A stretch of DNA of 64,000 nucleotides from Rosellinia necatrix (Eukaryota > Ascomycota > Sordariomycetes > Xylariales > Xylariaceae), in assembly GCA_021209875.1 (NCBI GenBank), contig JAGYVD010000006.1, positions 124,001 through 188,000 on the forward strand. The letters are read 5' to 3'. The notes under the pieces were generated by a model that searched no databases, was not told where the DNA came from, and saw only the letters and a program-made list of their open reading frames with translations. The translations under genes and the position numbers were made by a program. Positions 1 to 9,972 of this stretch are shown one piece after another. The first letter of the stretch is position 1. The number at the start of each line of letters is the position of its first letter.

Positions 1-120
1 CTCTCTACCAGCCCATCCTATACTGTGGTACGTGTTCCCCTCATAGCGGTCTGACCCGGCCATACATACGCACAAGCACGATAGGCTAAGAGGGACACCG
101 CGCGCGCGGGGGGCGAACAG

Positions 121-1153
121 ACGACAGCTGGTCGATGTGGGTAGAGGAAGACCAGAAGGGCAAGGGGGACCGGTGGCGGGCGCAGGTAGAGCTGGTGCGG
201 CGGATCAGCGACGTGGCGACGCGGGCGGTGCCGGACAAGCGCGGCTGCCACCTGCGCTTCATCAACACGGACACGCCGACGTACAACAACCTGGACAAGG
301 ACCGGGTGGGGAGCATCATGGCCAACTTCGGGATGAAGAACGGCTGGACCCCGATCGGCACGCGGCTGCGCGAGAACGTCCTCGACCCCCTCGTCTACCC
401 GGAGCTCAACGCCAACGCCATCAAGCGGCCCTGGCTGATCCTCATCACCACCGACGGCTACCCCACCAAGGAGAAGGCCATGAAGGGCGTCACCCCCGGC
501 CCCGTCGACGAGAATAAGAACGAAGACCCGGACCGCATCCGCAAGGAGATTAGGCTTCTGGGCAAGGAGCTTGAGAATCATGGTTATCGACAGGATGGTG
601 AGTTTGGGAACCCCTTTTCTTCCTTCCTTTTCCCCCTTTCCCTTCCCCCTTTCCTCTTTCTTCTTTTTTTCTTTTCTTTTCTTTTACCCCCTCCTCCTTT
701 CCCCCCCCCTTTTTTTTTTACCAGGATAGAGTACTCGGAGTCAGTCAACTAATTTAGTATACTCCCGGCCTTAGTGGTGCGGTTCTCCATCAGCCAGATT
801 GGCAAGAAGATCAGCTACACGGACGACGAAGAGAAGGTCAAGCTGTTCCTGGACGGCCTCGAATCCGACCCCGACATCCAGGACGTCCTATACAGGACAG
901 CCGGTAAGTCAATTAACCTCCACGCCTGCTTTCATTCAGCAGGTATACACGCACACCGGAGAGAATGTGTGGGCGGCTGACAGGTTACAGAAATCATGGA
1001 TGCGAAGTACGACGACCTGAAGAGCAACGAGAAGAATTTGGAGGTCTTTGTACGTGTTTGGCATCTTATCGACCACCATGTCGCTTCCGTGTGCTGACTC
1101 TATTATAGTTACTTACTACGCTACTCTCTCCACTGCAGTCTCTTCTCAACTAA
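121..1153 (+). CDS. VWA-domain protein, 3' part (5' end outside window)
   Basis: C-terminal part of a von Willebrand factor A-domain protein; binding partner and cellular role unknown. Proposed exons are 121-597, 775-903, 991-1049 and 1109-1153, with GTGAGT, GTAAGT and GTACGT donors that keep one open frame across all junctions. The first visible exon follows an acceptor at 118-120 and starts in mid-codon. Its first residues read DSWSM; if the split codon is Asp they form a DxSxS metal-ion (MIDAS) motif. A second MIDAS element, ITTDGYPT, lies further on. The tail EIMDAKYDDLKSNEKNLEVF continues into LLTTLLSPLQSLLN and a stop. I recall this layout from fungal single-VWA proteins of about 250-300 residues, so only the N-terminal strand should be missing. 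The first intron (598-774) carries a long pyrimidine tract. Family call is strong; the last small exon is less sure. Confidence 0.8.
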
Positions 1154-1916
1154 GAGTGCGTTTACTGGAGGAGGTGGTGAAGAATCGATTTCCGGCGGGA
1201 GAGGGAGGGAGGGGAAGGGGGGGGGGGGCAAATACGGCCGGGTCGGTATATAATGAACTGACTCTTAGGATTCTTGTTAAATCCTTAATTAGGCTAGGAA
1301 GTAGCTACTTCATCTCCAAAGAAACGGTTCTCTCCTGCCTTTTGAACTGTTTGCGAGTGTGTTAGGTTGTAAATGATGGGTTTCCTGGATTTCGATTCCA
1401 TTTGGTTATTTTCCAGTCTCATGGAGGAATGTTACCGAAACACGTAGGAAATCGTGACAACGAGTTACAGGCGATGAGTAACAACTGTGGGTTGCTAGGG
1501 TTTTCGTCGAATACAAGTCACGATATAGTTGCGGAGCGGATAGGGGGCTCAATGCAAGGTAGCCAGTCAGAGGCGAAAATCGATGGTATAGTTAGACGGT
1601 TTCCTAACCCCCAATATTTTAAGATTCGAAGGGCGCACGATATCTAGTTTACATGTCAATACATACATAATGAGTTCCTCTTTTTAAAAAGCATTCAGTT
1701 AGTTCAGATATTCATATCTAAAGTAGCATTAGACTACCTATACAAAAGACAATGGCGTGATTTACACTCGACGTGAAAACTAGAAATAGTAAATATCAAG
1801 AAGGATATTCGCTTCGCTCTATAAATCTATATGAAGTCCGTCTATCTAGGTATCTGATCAACCCGCTAAATGCAATCCTCCGATCTCCGCCTCCCGTCTT
1901 GTTCCCGCGTACTGCT
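1154..1916. other. Convergent intergenic spacer
   Basis: About 760 bases between the VWA gene and the 3' end of the flavoprotein gene on the other strand, so it holds both 3' UTRs. It has a G run near 1220 and AT-rich sequence near 1660-1800. The 81-codon open frame around 1402-1647 has no recognisable protein features. I see no gene. Confidence 0.6.
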
Positions 1917-3203
1917 CTAAACAGGGGGAACCTGACCGGCGAAGCCGCTGTCTATGAGGAACTGCTGCAGCGTCGGGTGGTCGATGGTGGGGTCGGAGCC
2001 GTCGTAGGCCGGGTCGGCGACGGAGAAGGCGTGGGCGGCGTCGGGGCGCGGCGGGTAGATGAGGGCCGAGTTGATGAACTGCTTGACGGGCTTGGCCCGG
2101 TCGCCGGTGTAGTGGACCTGGACGTCCCAGCCCTCGCCGACGACGGCGCCGGCGGCGCCCAAGTCGACGCACGCGCGGTAGATGGGCTGCGTGTAGTCCA
2201 TCGTCGGGATGCCCAGCAGCTCCGCCGCGGCGTTGTACCCGGCCACCTTGCCGAGCGGGCCGGCGTGCTGGCACGACATCTTGGAGCAGTGGCCGGCGCC
2301 GTCGGCGGCGGCGGACGCCGCGTCGCCCGCCGCGATGACGTCCGGGGCCGCCGGCACGCGGAGCACGCTGTCGACGCGCAAGCGGCCGAAGTTGTCTCGG
2401 TCGTCCGAGACTTGCCCCGTCAGCGGCGTCGCGGCCACGCCGGCCGTCCAGACGGCTGTGAGGGTCTCGATGCGCTCGCCCGTGGACAGCGTCACGCCGC
2501 CGGCGTCGACGCCGACGACGCCGGTGCCGACCTTGCTCTCGACGCCGAGATCCGCGAACGCCTTGAGCACGTGGGGGCGGGGGCCGGCGCCGAGGTCGTT
2601 CCCGATGTTCTTGTTCCGCTCCACCACCACGACGCGGAGGTCGGTGCCCTCACCGAACAGGGCCCGCAGGCGCCCCGGGAGCTCCGTGGCCACCTCGATG
2701 CCCGTGAAGCCGCCGCCGCAGACCACAACTGTGTTCCGGGCCTTGCTAGGGGCGGCAGACACAAGGCTGTGCAGGTGCCGGTCGAGCTGGACGGCGTCCT
2801 CGATCTGGTCGACGGAGAAGGCGTGCTCGCGCAGCCCCGGGATGTCTGGGCGCACGACGCGACTGCCGGCCGCCAGGATCAGCTTGTCGTAAGACACGGT
2901 GGCGCGCGCGCCGGCACGGTCGACCATCTCGATCTCGTGGTTCGCTGGACGGATCGTGTCCACAATGCCGTGGACGAAGCGCACGCCGCAGGCGCGGTAC
3001 ACGTCGTCGACCGGCTCGCTCATGCTCGCCGGGTTGGGCTCGTAGAGTCTCGGCCGCATAACGAGGTTCGCGTCGGGGGCGATCACCACTACTTCGATCC
3101 CTGCTGCGCTCTTGTCGGGGTTCAGGCTGATGAGACGGCGCGCAGATAGGGCGGCCCAGAAGCCGGCGAACCCTGAACCGACGATGACGAGCTTTTGAGA
3201 CAT
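1917..3203 (-). CDS. NDH-2-like FAD/NAD(P)H oxidoreductase
   Basis: Intronless 428-residue flavoprotein of the pyridine-nucleotide disulphide oxidoreductase fold, closest in layout to type II NADH dehydrogenases (COG1252). It should move electrons from NAD(P)H through FAD to a quinone or other acceptor. The N-terminal FAD Rossmann motif is VGSGFAGFWAA (residues 8-18). A second dinucleotide-binding motif, VVCGGGFTGIEVA, lies near residue 165, and the C-terminal FAD site VIAAGDAA near residue 295. No mitochondrial presequence precedes the first Rossmann strand, unlike mitochondrial external or internal NADH dehydrogenases. No C-terminal membrane anchor is obvious. The start ATG at 3203 lies immediately before the first beta strand. 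GC content is high and there are no introns, unlike most neighbours, which fits bacterial ancestry but does not prove it. AIF/FSP1-like oxidoreductases are the alternative. Confidence 0.85.
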   Translation of the reverse strand: MSQKLVIVGSGFAGFWAALSARRLISLNPDKSAAGIEVVVIAPDANLVMRPRLYEPNPASMSEPVDDVYRACGVRFVHGIVDTIRPANHEIEMVDRAGARATVSYDKLILAAGSRVVRPDIPGLREHAFSVDQIEDAVQLDRHLHSLVSAAPSKARNTVVVCGGGFTGIEVATELPGRLRALFGEGTDLRVVVVERNKNIGNDLGAGPRPHVLKAFADLGVESKVGTGVVGVDAGGVTLSTGERIETLTAVWTAGVAATPLTGQVSDDRDNFGRLRVDSVLRVPAAPDVIAAGDAASAAADGAGHCSKMSCQHAGPLGKVAGYNAAAELLGIPTMDYTQPIYRACVDLGAAGAVVGEGWDVQVHYTGDRAKPVKQFINSALIYPPRPDAAHAFSVADPAYDGSDPTIDHPTLQQFLIDSGFAGQVPPV

Positions 3204-4002
3204 GATGGTGATTGGCTATTGGTGATCGATGATTGATGATTGGCGAACTGATGCAAGAGGTGAATGGGTTATGCGTGCTTCAGGCTCTAGTGTTCAAGTA
3301 TTCTAGTCTCTGATGTGCATGTGTGTGAGCGCAAGTAGGTGTCCATGGGGTTTCTTTAAGTCTTCACATCATCCAGCTCTTGCGTTGTCTTTATATTCTT
3401 CTTCGCCCATCCTAGACTGGCATAACCTTAGACGCCGGCGTATCGCGCGAGGCAAATGACTAGAAATCTGACGCCATTCTCGTGTACACGGCAATCGACA
3501 TCCCCTCGGCCATTGTGTTTCTCGTCTTTCATGGCAATTCTGGCACTCATGTCGGTAATGACAGCCTCATCTCGAGGGCTAGGCCGGGCGGTTACCCGAA
3601 TAATTCACCCGCCGCAACGGCACCGTCAGCAGGAAGGCGAAGGATGATTCACACAGGCGCAAGTCGGTGTAAGTCCGCGGGAGTCTATACTGTAAGGTGG
3701 TCTATACAGTACTGCTTGGTAAAAGAATGAGTAAGCCGGGAGGTCTTGGCAGGCTGATCTCACCGAAAATGGATACCCGACGGCGATTACCCGGATACCC
3801 GGTTCCCCAGACTTCGCCTAATCGAGACGACTATCAGAAGCCTTAGATCTAGTCTAGGCTGCAGGGTCGAGTGAGCGTGTCGTGTTCAGGAGTTCGTCTC
3901 GGAGTGGAAAGGAAAAGAAAAAAAAACAGAGGCGAAAAAACAAAATAGAAGAAAAATAAGGGACATACAGACGACGTGAATCCCATCTGTCCCAAACGTG
4001 TT
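3204..4002. promoter_or_regulatory. Divergent promoter region: flavoprotein (-) / Zn2Cys6 factor (+)
   Basis: This 800-base spacer separates two divergent genes and must hold both promoters. An A-rich stretch at 3910-3960 precedes the start of the transcription factor and probably lies in its 5' UTR. No TATA box or operator is clear enough to call. Confidence 0.5.
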
Positions 4003-4458
4003 ATGGATTCGGAAGACCCATCCGCGGCTGCAGCGGCGGCAGCAAAGGCTCAGTCCCAGTCCCAGTCCCAGTCTCAGTCTCAGTCTCAGTCTCTAGGTAG
4101 CCGGGTCTCCGTGGCCTGTCTCCCATGTCGCAATCGCCACGTCCGCTGTGACGCCCAGCAGCCTATTTGCATTCGGTGCTCGTCCGAGGGCAGGACGTGT
4201 CAGTACGTCAAATCACGACGAGGAGGGCTGAACAGGGCCAGGCTGGCCGAGCGTCGTCGAGCCCGCAACAGCAGCGATGGGGCTGTCACCGGTTCGCCGT
4301 CCGACGACACCAGCGCTGGCTCCAAGTCTCCAGGACGGGAGGCCGGGCAGGACTATCGGGCTCCAGTGGCTGAGGATGGTTCTATCGCATTGCCGCTCGG
4401 TTACGATAGTGGTCGTTCTCCTGTCATTGGGCGAGATACGAGCCAGCAACCACCACAA

Positions 4459-4498
<40 letters not shown>

Positions 4499-6467
4499 TC
4501 GAGGGGCCCGATGGCACGCTGCAGTCGATTACCGACATCCAATTCTCGACAGTGGCCAGCGACTTTCTCGTCAAGCTGTACTACAAATACTTCCACGACT
4601 GCCATCCCTGCGCCCTCCCGCAGCGGTGCCTCCACCAGCACTACGAGAGGTCGCCGGACCAGGATAGCCTGAGGCTCCTGATAGCCGTGATCCGCTTTAT
4701 AGGGTCGCTGTACGCCTGCCCGGACCTGACGCCACAGCTGCGGGCCAAGGTGGTGGAGGGCTTCCAGGCGGCCGAGCGCCTGGCGCCCGACCTGTTCTTG
4801 GCGCAGTGCCATCTGCTCTACTCCATCGCGCTCTACTGGGCCGCCGACAAGGGCAAGGCCCGCGAGCACGTCGATGCCGCCATACGCATGGCGCTCGGCA
4901 TGGGCATGAACCGCCGCCAGTGCGCGAGTGAGCGCGGACAAGGCGACGTCGTCCTGCAGGAGAGCATCCGGAGGACGTGGTGGCAGATCTACTGCATGGA
5001 CGCCTACTACGCCGCCATCAAGCGGTCGCCAACCTTCCCCCTCTGCGAGGTGGGCACGGACACGGATCTGCCCTGCGAAGCAGAAGAGTACGAGTCGGGG
5101 GTAAGTCGCCGAATAATCCCAGTCTCCTCACCCTACCCTACCTTACCCTACCTTACCTTACCCTACACTACACTACACTACACTACACCTACACACCCCC
5201 GTCCCCTCTCAGGCTGGACTCGCAGACGGACGCTTACCAACGATTGGTTGTTGCCCCTATCTAGTCGATACCGCCGCCCAAGACGCTGGACGACTTCGAC
5301 TCGAGGGAGTTCGGGCCCGAGGACCAGACCTTCTCGTCGTTCGCGTACCTCATCGGGGCGACGCGCAGCATCGCCCTGGCGCTCTCGGCCGGCTCGCCCG
5401 ACGCCTCCAACTGGTTGTCGCCCCAGACCATCGCCGAGGTCGACGCCATCATCGACGGCTGGTTCCTGCTGCTGCCCAAGTCGAAGCGCGAGGTGCTGAA
5501 GGAGGGCAGCGTCGTCGACGAGCTCATGTTTCAGGCCCAGATGGCCGTGCATGCGTAAGTCCGGTTCCCTCTCCCTCCCCCTTTTCCTCCCCTTTCCTTT
5601 TCCCCTTCCCCCTTCCTCGTAAAATCCGTCTTGCCAACCATGGCCATGACCTGACTAACATAAACGACAACCTCCCTTCCCCCCTTCACCAGAAATCTCA
5701 TAGCCCTACACCGGCCCTTCTCGCGCCTCCCCTTCCACCCCCTGGAGGGGATCTCGAGCTGCCTCGTGTCCCCGCCTGCGCGCCTGCCGGCCCGCGACGC
5801 CGAGGCGCAGCACACGCAGCGGTGCCTGCAGTCGATGGAGGCGCAGCTGCGGCTGCTGGTGCTGCCCGTGAAGCCGGTACACCGCAGCCCCTTCACCGTC
5901 TGCATGACGGCCGCCGGGACGCACGCGATGCTGGCCGCCGTCCGCGTGCTCTTCAGCGGCCGCCGGCTCGCCGTCGCCCGCCACCAGCTCCGCCTCGTCG
6001 TCGGCTACATCCGCGCCCTCGCCCGCGTCTGGCCCCAGGGTGCCCGCAACCTCGAGGAGATCCAGCTCATCGCACAGGAGGTCCTGCGCGCCAGGGACGG
6101 CCCCCCCCTGCCGCCGACCACCGCAAACATGACGGCTACGACCGTGGCTACGACGACGACGACGACAGCAACGACAACGACGACGGCGGCGCCCCAGCAG
6201 ACCGCCACCCCAGATGATGATGACGATGATGATGATGGTGGTGGTGGTGGTCGAGAGGGCGCCGTGCAGAGACCGCTGGAAAACCAGCATTCACATCCTC
6301 CTCTGCCGCTGCCACCGTCGTGTATGGATGGCTTGGAGGGCTGGGGTGGCGGCGGTGGCGTTGGGAATGCGGCGCTAGGGTTGGAGGGTCCGGATTGCCT
6401 CTCGACATATTGGAATCTAAACAATGACTTCCAATCCGATATACCCATTTGGTATAGCGGTTACTAG
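4003..6467 (+). CDS. Zn2Cys6 binuclear-cluster transcription factor
   Basis: Fungal-specific regulator of 720 residues in three exons: 4003-5100, 5265-5554 and 5693-6467. The GTAAGT donors at 5101 and 5555 and acceptors at 5264 and 5692 keep phase. Start choice: the frame is open upstream to 3976 but the first ATG is 4003. Residues 39-66 carry the binuclear zinc cluster with six Cys at 39, 42, 49, 56, 59 and 66 (C-X2-C-X6-C-X6-C-X2-C-X6-C). An Ala run and an (SQ)7 repeat come before it, and a polyGln tract of about 15 residues follows near residue 151. The middle and C-terminal parts, including YYKYFHDCHPCALP and RRTWWQIYCMDAYYA, look like the fungal transcription-factor regulatory domain (Fungal_trans). 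A low-complexity Thr/Asp/Gly segment lies near the C-terminus. Targets are unknown; the divergent flavoprotein gene is one candidate. Confidence 0.88.
4051..4091 (+). repeat. (CAGTCC/T)n hexamer repeat coding for Ser-Gln
   Basis: Six to seven tandem CAGTCC/CAGTCT units inside the first exon of the Zn2Cys6 gene code for alternating Gln and Ser just before the zinc cluster. Confidence 0.9.
4453..4497 (+). repeat. (CAG)n trinucleotide repeat coding for polyglutamine
   Basis: About 15 in-frame CAA/CAG codons, mostly uninterrupted CAG, in the Zn2Cys6 regulator after its DNA-binding domain. Such tracts vary in length between strains of many fungi. Confidence 0.93.
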
Positions 6468-7067
6468 GGCGGGGTTGGCAATAGGAGATTTTCTCCTTGG
6501 ATTTAATTCTTGGTTTGGGCGTTGGTGGTCTTCTTTTTCATTCTTGACGGGTCTGCACGTTAACGGCGGTTTTGTGCCCAGCCGGTGGCGTTATTGACGA
6601 AAATCTAACTTAGGGGGAATGTCCCATCTGTAGAATAGAGAGGTGACGTACCAGAGGAAACGGTGGTTTCCCCGTGCTTAAGAAAGAAAGTGGGCATATT
6701 GTAGCGAGGCTGGGATAAAAAAAGGGGTGTTGGATCCAGGGCTCCGGACAATTGAGACGTTCCCTACTCTGATTTTCTACGCCTTGCACCGGATCTCTGT
6801 CTTTGGATCTCTGCCTCGGATAGCGAATCATCCCCTTTAAATATTTCTCGTGTGTTCTGCCAATGTTAGACACAATCCAAATACCAACAACTGTGGGCAT
6901 CATGACACTTCCAAGGTGCGGATTATTGTGCGCACTTCCTATAAAGATAGGTCCTCCCGTGACACTATTGGTCCTACTACGACGAGTTACACGGTTACCT
7001 ACGTCCACTGCTTCACACAAGGCCGCCACACAAGGCTTTTCACTTTTCCCTCATTATTGCGACGCCG
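6468..7067. other. Convergent intergenic spacer
   Basis: Six hundred bases between the 3' ends of the Zn2Cys6 gene and the C2H2 gene. The short frames here have no protein-like features. I see no gene. Confidence 0.55.
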
Positions 7068-7970
7068 TTAGCCGGAGGTAAGTAGTCTATCCCGTCCTAC
7101 GATTTTGCGAAATTGGGTTTGTACGGCCTCGAACCGCATGAATTGGCAACTCTCGCTCTCGAGATGGTTACACAACCCTGCCAGTGACGTGAACTCCTTT
7201 CCACAGCCAGAGTGATTAGGGCAGCGATAGAGCTTCTGCTGGTCTTATGTAGGGAAAGACAATGGGTCAGCATGGGGCTATCTTGGGCGCTGTGTGGTAT
7301 CGGCAACAACATGTGGGAAGTACATATCTGTCGTATTACTTACGTGTGGGAGACTGCAAGTGTTGGTTGAGTGATCCGAGAGAGTTAAATGCACGGTGAC
7401 AGAGATAGCATTCATAGTAGTATCCATTCCAGGTGTGCTCGGTCGCCTCGTACGTTGACGAGCCATGCCAACCGATGAGTTTCTTCGTGATGGAGCCGGC
7501 AGGATCTATTCCCCGCACGGCTCTATATATTACGTCGCGGCTGATGCCAGCCGCCTTAGGGCATGAGCCTGCCTCTAGGTGGTGCGTGAGACCGGCGACT
7601 GTTGTGTAAGGCGACTTGCAGAACGGGCAGTCGAAAGTCTGGCCTCGGTGGATTCGAGAGTTCAAATGCTGGCGAGCACGACATGTTAGCCCGTCTGTCT
7701 GTCTGCCTATTTGCTTGTCTGATATGGATGAAAGAGCGAGGGAAGGGGAAGGGGGAGTGAGCTTAGAGGGTCCTGTAGTGAATAGCGGCCCAGTCCTACC
7801 ATCTTGAGGCTGTTCTGATTGCGAAACCATCGCTGGCAATCCGAGCACCATGATCGGTCCTCAGGCTCATGCAGCTCGATCTCGGTTGTGTGATGGAGAG
7901 CCGCGGTGTGCTGGTCGAGAGCCCGCCTTGACCCAAAGGTACGATAGCAGCTCTGGCAGGGCCATTCCAT
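7068..7970 (-). CDS. Five-finger C2H2 zinc-finger protein
   Basis: A 223-residue protein in three exons on the minus strand: 7970-7800, 7668-7344 and 7243-7068. Donors are GTAGGA and GTAAGT. The frame joins exactly at both introns (131 and 100 bp), restoring fingers that span the junctions: SLKM|HLNSRIH and SPT|H|QQKLYRCPN. Five C2H2-like fingers follow in order: CQSCYRTFGSRRALDQH at the start; CSDCQRWF; CPFCKSPYTTVAGLTHH, ending in Cys (C2HC); CYLCHRAFNSLGSLNQH; and CPNHSGCGKEFTSLAGLCNH, again ending in Cys. I recognise this as a conserved Pezizomycotina family whose members start MEW. Nucleic-acid binding is expected; the target is unknown. The start at 7970 lies directly before finger 1. 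The fragment downstream of the first donor would stop early without splicing, which supports the introns. Confidence 0.85.
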
Positions 7971-9136
7971 CTTGACAGCTCAGAATGCCAGGTGATCTTG
8001 TAGTGAGTTGAAGGAGGACAACGCCAGATCGTGTAGGGATAAAAAATAAAAATAAAAAAGACACGGACAGACAAGGACAGTCAGAGACAGTCAGACAGTC
8101 AGAGACAGACAGAGACGGACAGAGGCAGGCAGGAGGGGCGGCGTTATGCAAACGGACGTGACTTATATCTATCTACCTGGGTCTGAAAAAGGAGATAGAT
8201 ATGATTTGGTAGGTAATGTACCCTGGGTGATTCAAGAGCCGGGTTTCTACGAGTGGCGACGGTAGCTAACCGCCTTTGGGCTGTTGGGTGGGTAATTTAC
8301 CTATCAGAAAGTGTGTTCAATAGGAGACAATGCCAACCGCCATCACTCCTGCGTTGGCAAAATGGCGTGGTTTCCATTGAGGACCCCCTCTCTTACACCC
8401 AACCTAGCAGGAAAAGCAAACATGGGAGACAGTGCCTTCCTTATCACATCGGTACAGGGGAGGAGGGGGGGGGAGTCACCTGGACAGGGAAACCGCGAAG
8501 GAACAGGGTATGTATGCACTTGTATGTAGTGTAGAGCAGATGACTACTGGGTAGTGTAATGAGAGCTCTCAGACTCACGCTACGTTGTCAATACTAACTC
8601 TGGCGGCCGGGTATGTAACAACAAGTTTAGCGGGAATTTTAGCGGTTCGAACAGTACCGGGGAATTGGGACGACCCACGTGAGGCTGAGTGTCTGTCTAA
8701 TTAATTAATACAATGCTACGTACATGTGAAGCAAAAACGGGGCCGTTAATCCTTGGGGCAATTATGTTGTATGCAAGCTACTCCGTGACAATGCATACGT
8801 ACAAATAACATGCTGTTCGACATTGGCTGTAATCCGAGTGGTGAATCCTCACTTGTAGCTGCAGACCTGCAATGTTGGTTGTTAACATAACTAATTAGCC
8901 AATAGTGTTGGGCAGGGGTGTTGGTGCCAAGAAAAGCACCCAAAGGGATAGGCGGTATATCATCACCTCGGCTATAAGCATTTCCACGCCGAAATACTTA
9001 CAATACTCTTATTAGGCGCATACACTCTACCATCAATGCATAGCAAGGTTATGTAAAACTAAAGAGCGCAGCCAAACAAAATTAGAAGAAGAACAAAAAC
9101 CGACATATCATAAAATAAAAACAGTTAATCCTGCGG
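7971..9136. other. Intergenic spacer, increasingly AT-rich
   Basis: It starts with the C2H2 promoter and then shows no gene. The short frames near 8250-8530 and 8750-8940 lack recognisable features. AT content rises from about 8700. Confidence 0.55.
8072..8136. repeat. Imperfect (ACAGTCAG)n / (ACAGACAG)n repeat
   Basis: Imperfect tandem 4-8 bp units (gacagtcagaga..., then gacagacagagac...) just upstream of the C2H2 gene, in its probable 5' UTR or promoter. Confidence 0.7.
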
Positions 9137-9487
9137 AAAAAAGTTTTTATACAAAAATAGAAAAAGAAGGTTGTATTATGTTAACTAAAGTATACTATTA
9201 AACTTAGGTATGTGAATGAAGCGTAGTTTATACTTGACCTAGGGAATACATGTATATATAACCCCCCTCAGTTATCGCTAGGAAAGCAGTGAATTCGCCA
9301 CACCTAACTATTTGCCACCCGGAAAAGTTTTTATACAAAAATAGAAAAAGAAGGTTGTATTATGTTAACTAAAGTATACTATTAAACTTAGGTTATACTT
9401 GACCCAGGGAATACATGTATATATAACCCCCCTCAGTTACCGCTAGGAAAGCAGTGAATTCGCCACACCTGACTATTTGCCACCCGG
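9137..9487. repeat. Two-copy tandem duplication, about 184 + 167 bp
   Basis: Copy 1 is about 9137-9320 and copy 2 about 9321-9487. Both run from AAAAGTTTTTATACAAAAAT to CTATTTGCCACCCGG. Copy 2 lacks about 20 bp present in copy 1 near 9210-9230, and a few single-base differences separate them (for example gacctaggg / gacccaggg and cctaacta / cctgacta). There is no coding potential; it lies in an AT-rich spacer. Confidence 0.9.
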
Positions 9488-9972
9488 ATTACACCTGCAA
9501 GTGATTGAGCAGCCCGATCCGGCCGGAGTAATATGATTTATCCAGCCGACCAGTTCACAAAAGCCGTCCAAAATTGCAGCCGTCCAGATCTGGTTCGCTG
9601 CAGTCCTGGTGGTGTCATGTCATGACAGCATCTCGCCCGCCCCGACGAGACCTGTTTAGTCATTCGTACCGTACATGAAAATTGGAAAGTTGGGGCGTGG
9701 CGTCTACGAGTGGATATATTTAGCTACTAGGAGTGATCCTACTAAAGTGAAAGCGCAGATGTTGGCACGTTTGGGATAAAATATGGATTTTTGACGTTGA
9801 TGTGATAGTGAGGTATCGAAAATCTCACTACCTTGAGAGACTGCGGGAACCGTGCCAGGGGTAAATATCTTCGTTTTTTATCAACAAAGTTTATCATCAA
9901 TACTGTTTTTAGGATAACTATATGTTAACATATATATTAAAAAAAGAAAAAAAAAGCATATTTTTATCTCTA
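9488..9972. other. AT-rich spacer after the tandem duplication
   Basis: About 480 bases that end in the 3' UTR of the minus-strand phosphotransferase gene. A-rich runs occur near 9940-9955. No gene is seen. Confidence 0.5.

Noticed and set aside
1773..3149. 458-codon plus-strand open frame
   Set aside because: It is the antisense of the NDH-2-like gene. High GC opens long antisense frames, and its composition is Val/Arg/Asp-rich without motifs.
4213..4941. 242-codon minus-strand open frame with polyLeu
   Set aside because: Antisense of the Zn2Cys6 gene; polyLeu is the CTG reading of the CAG repeat.
8640..8665. GGTTCGAAC, tRNA B-box-like
   Set aside because: No paired T-stem, no A box and no cloverleaf within 100 bases. 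Similar hits near 33185, 34067 and 41505 also fail.
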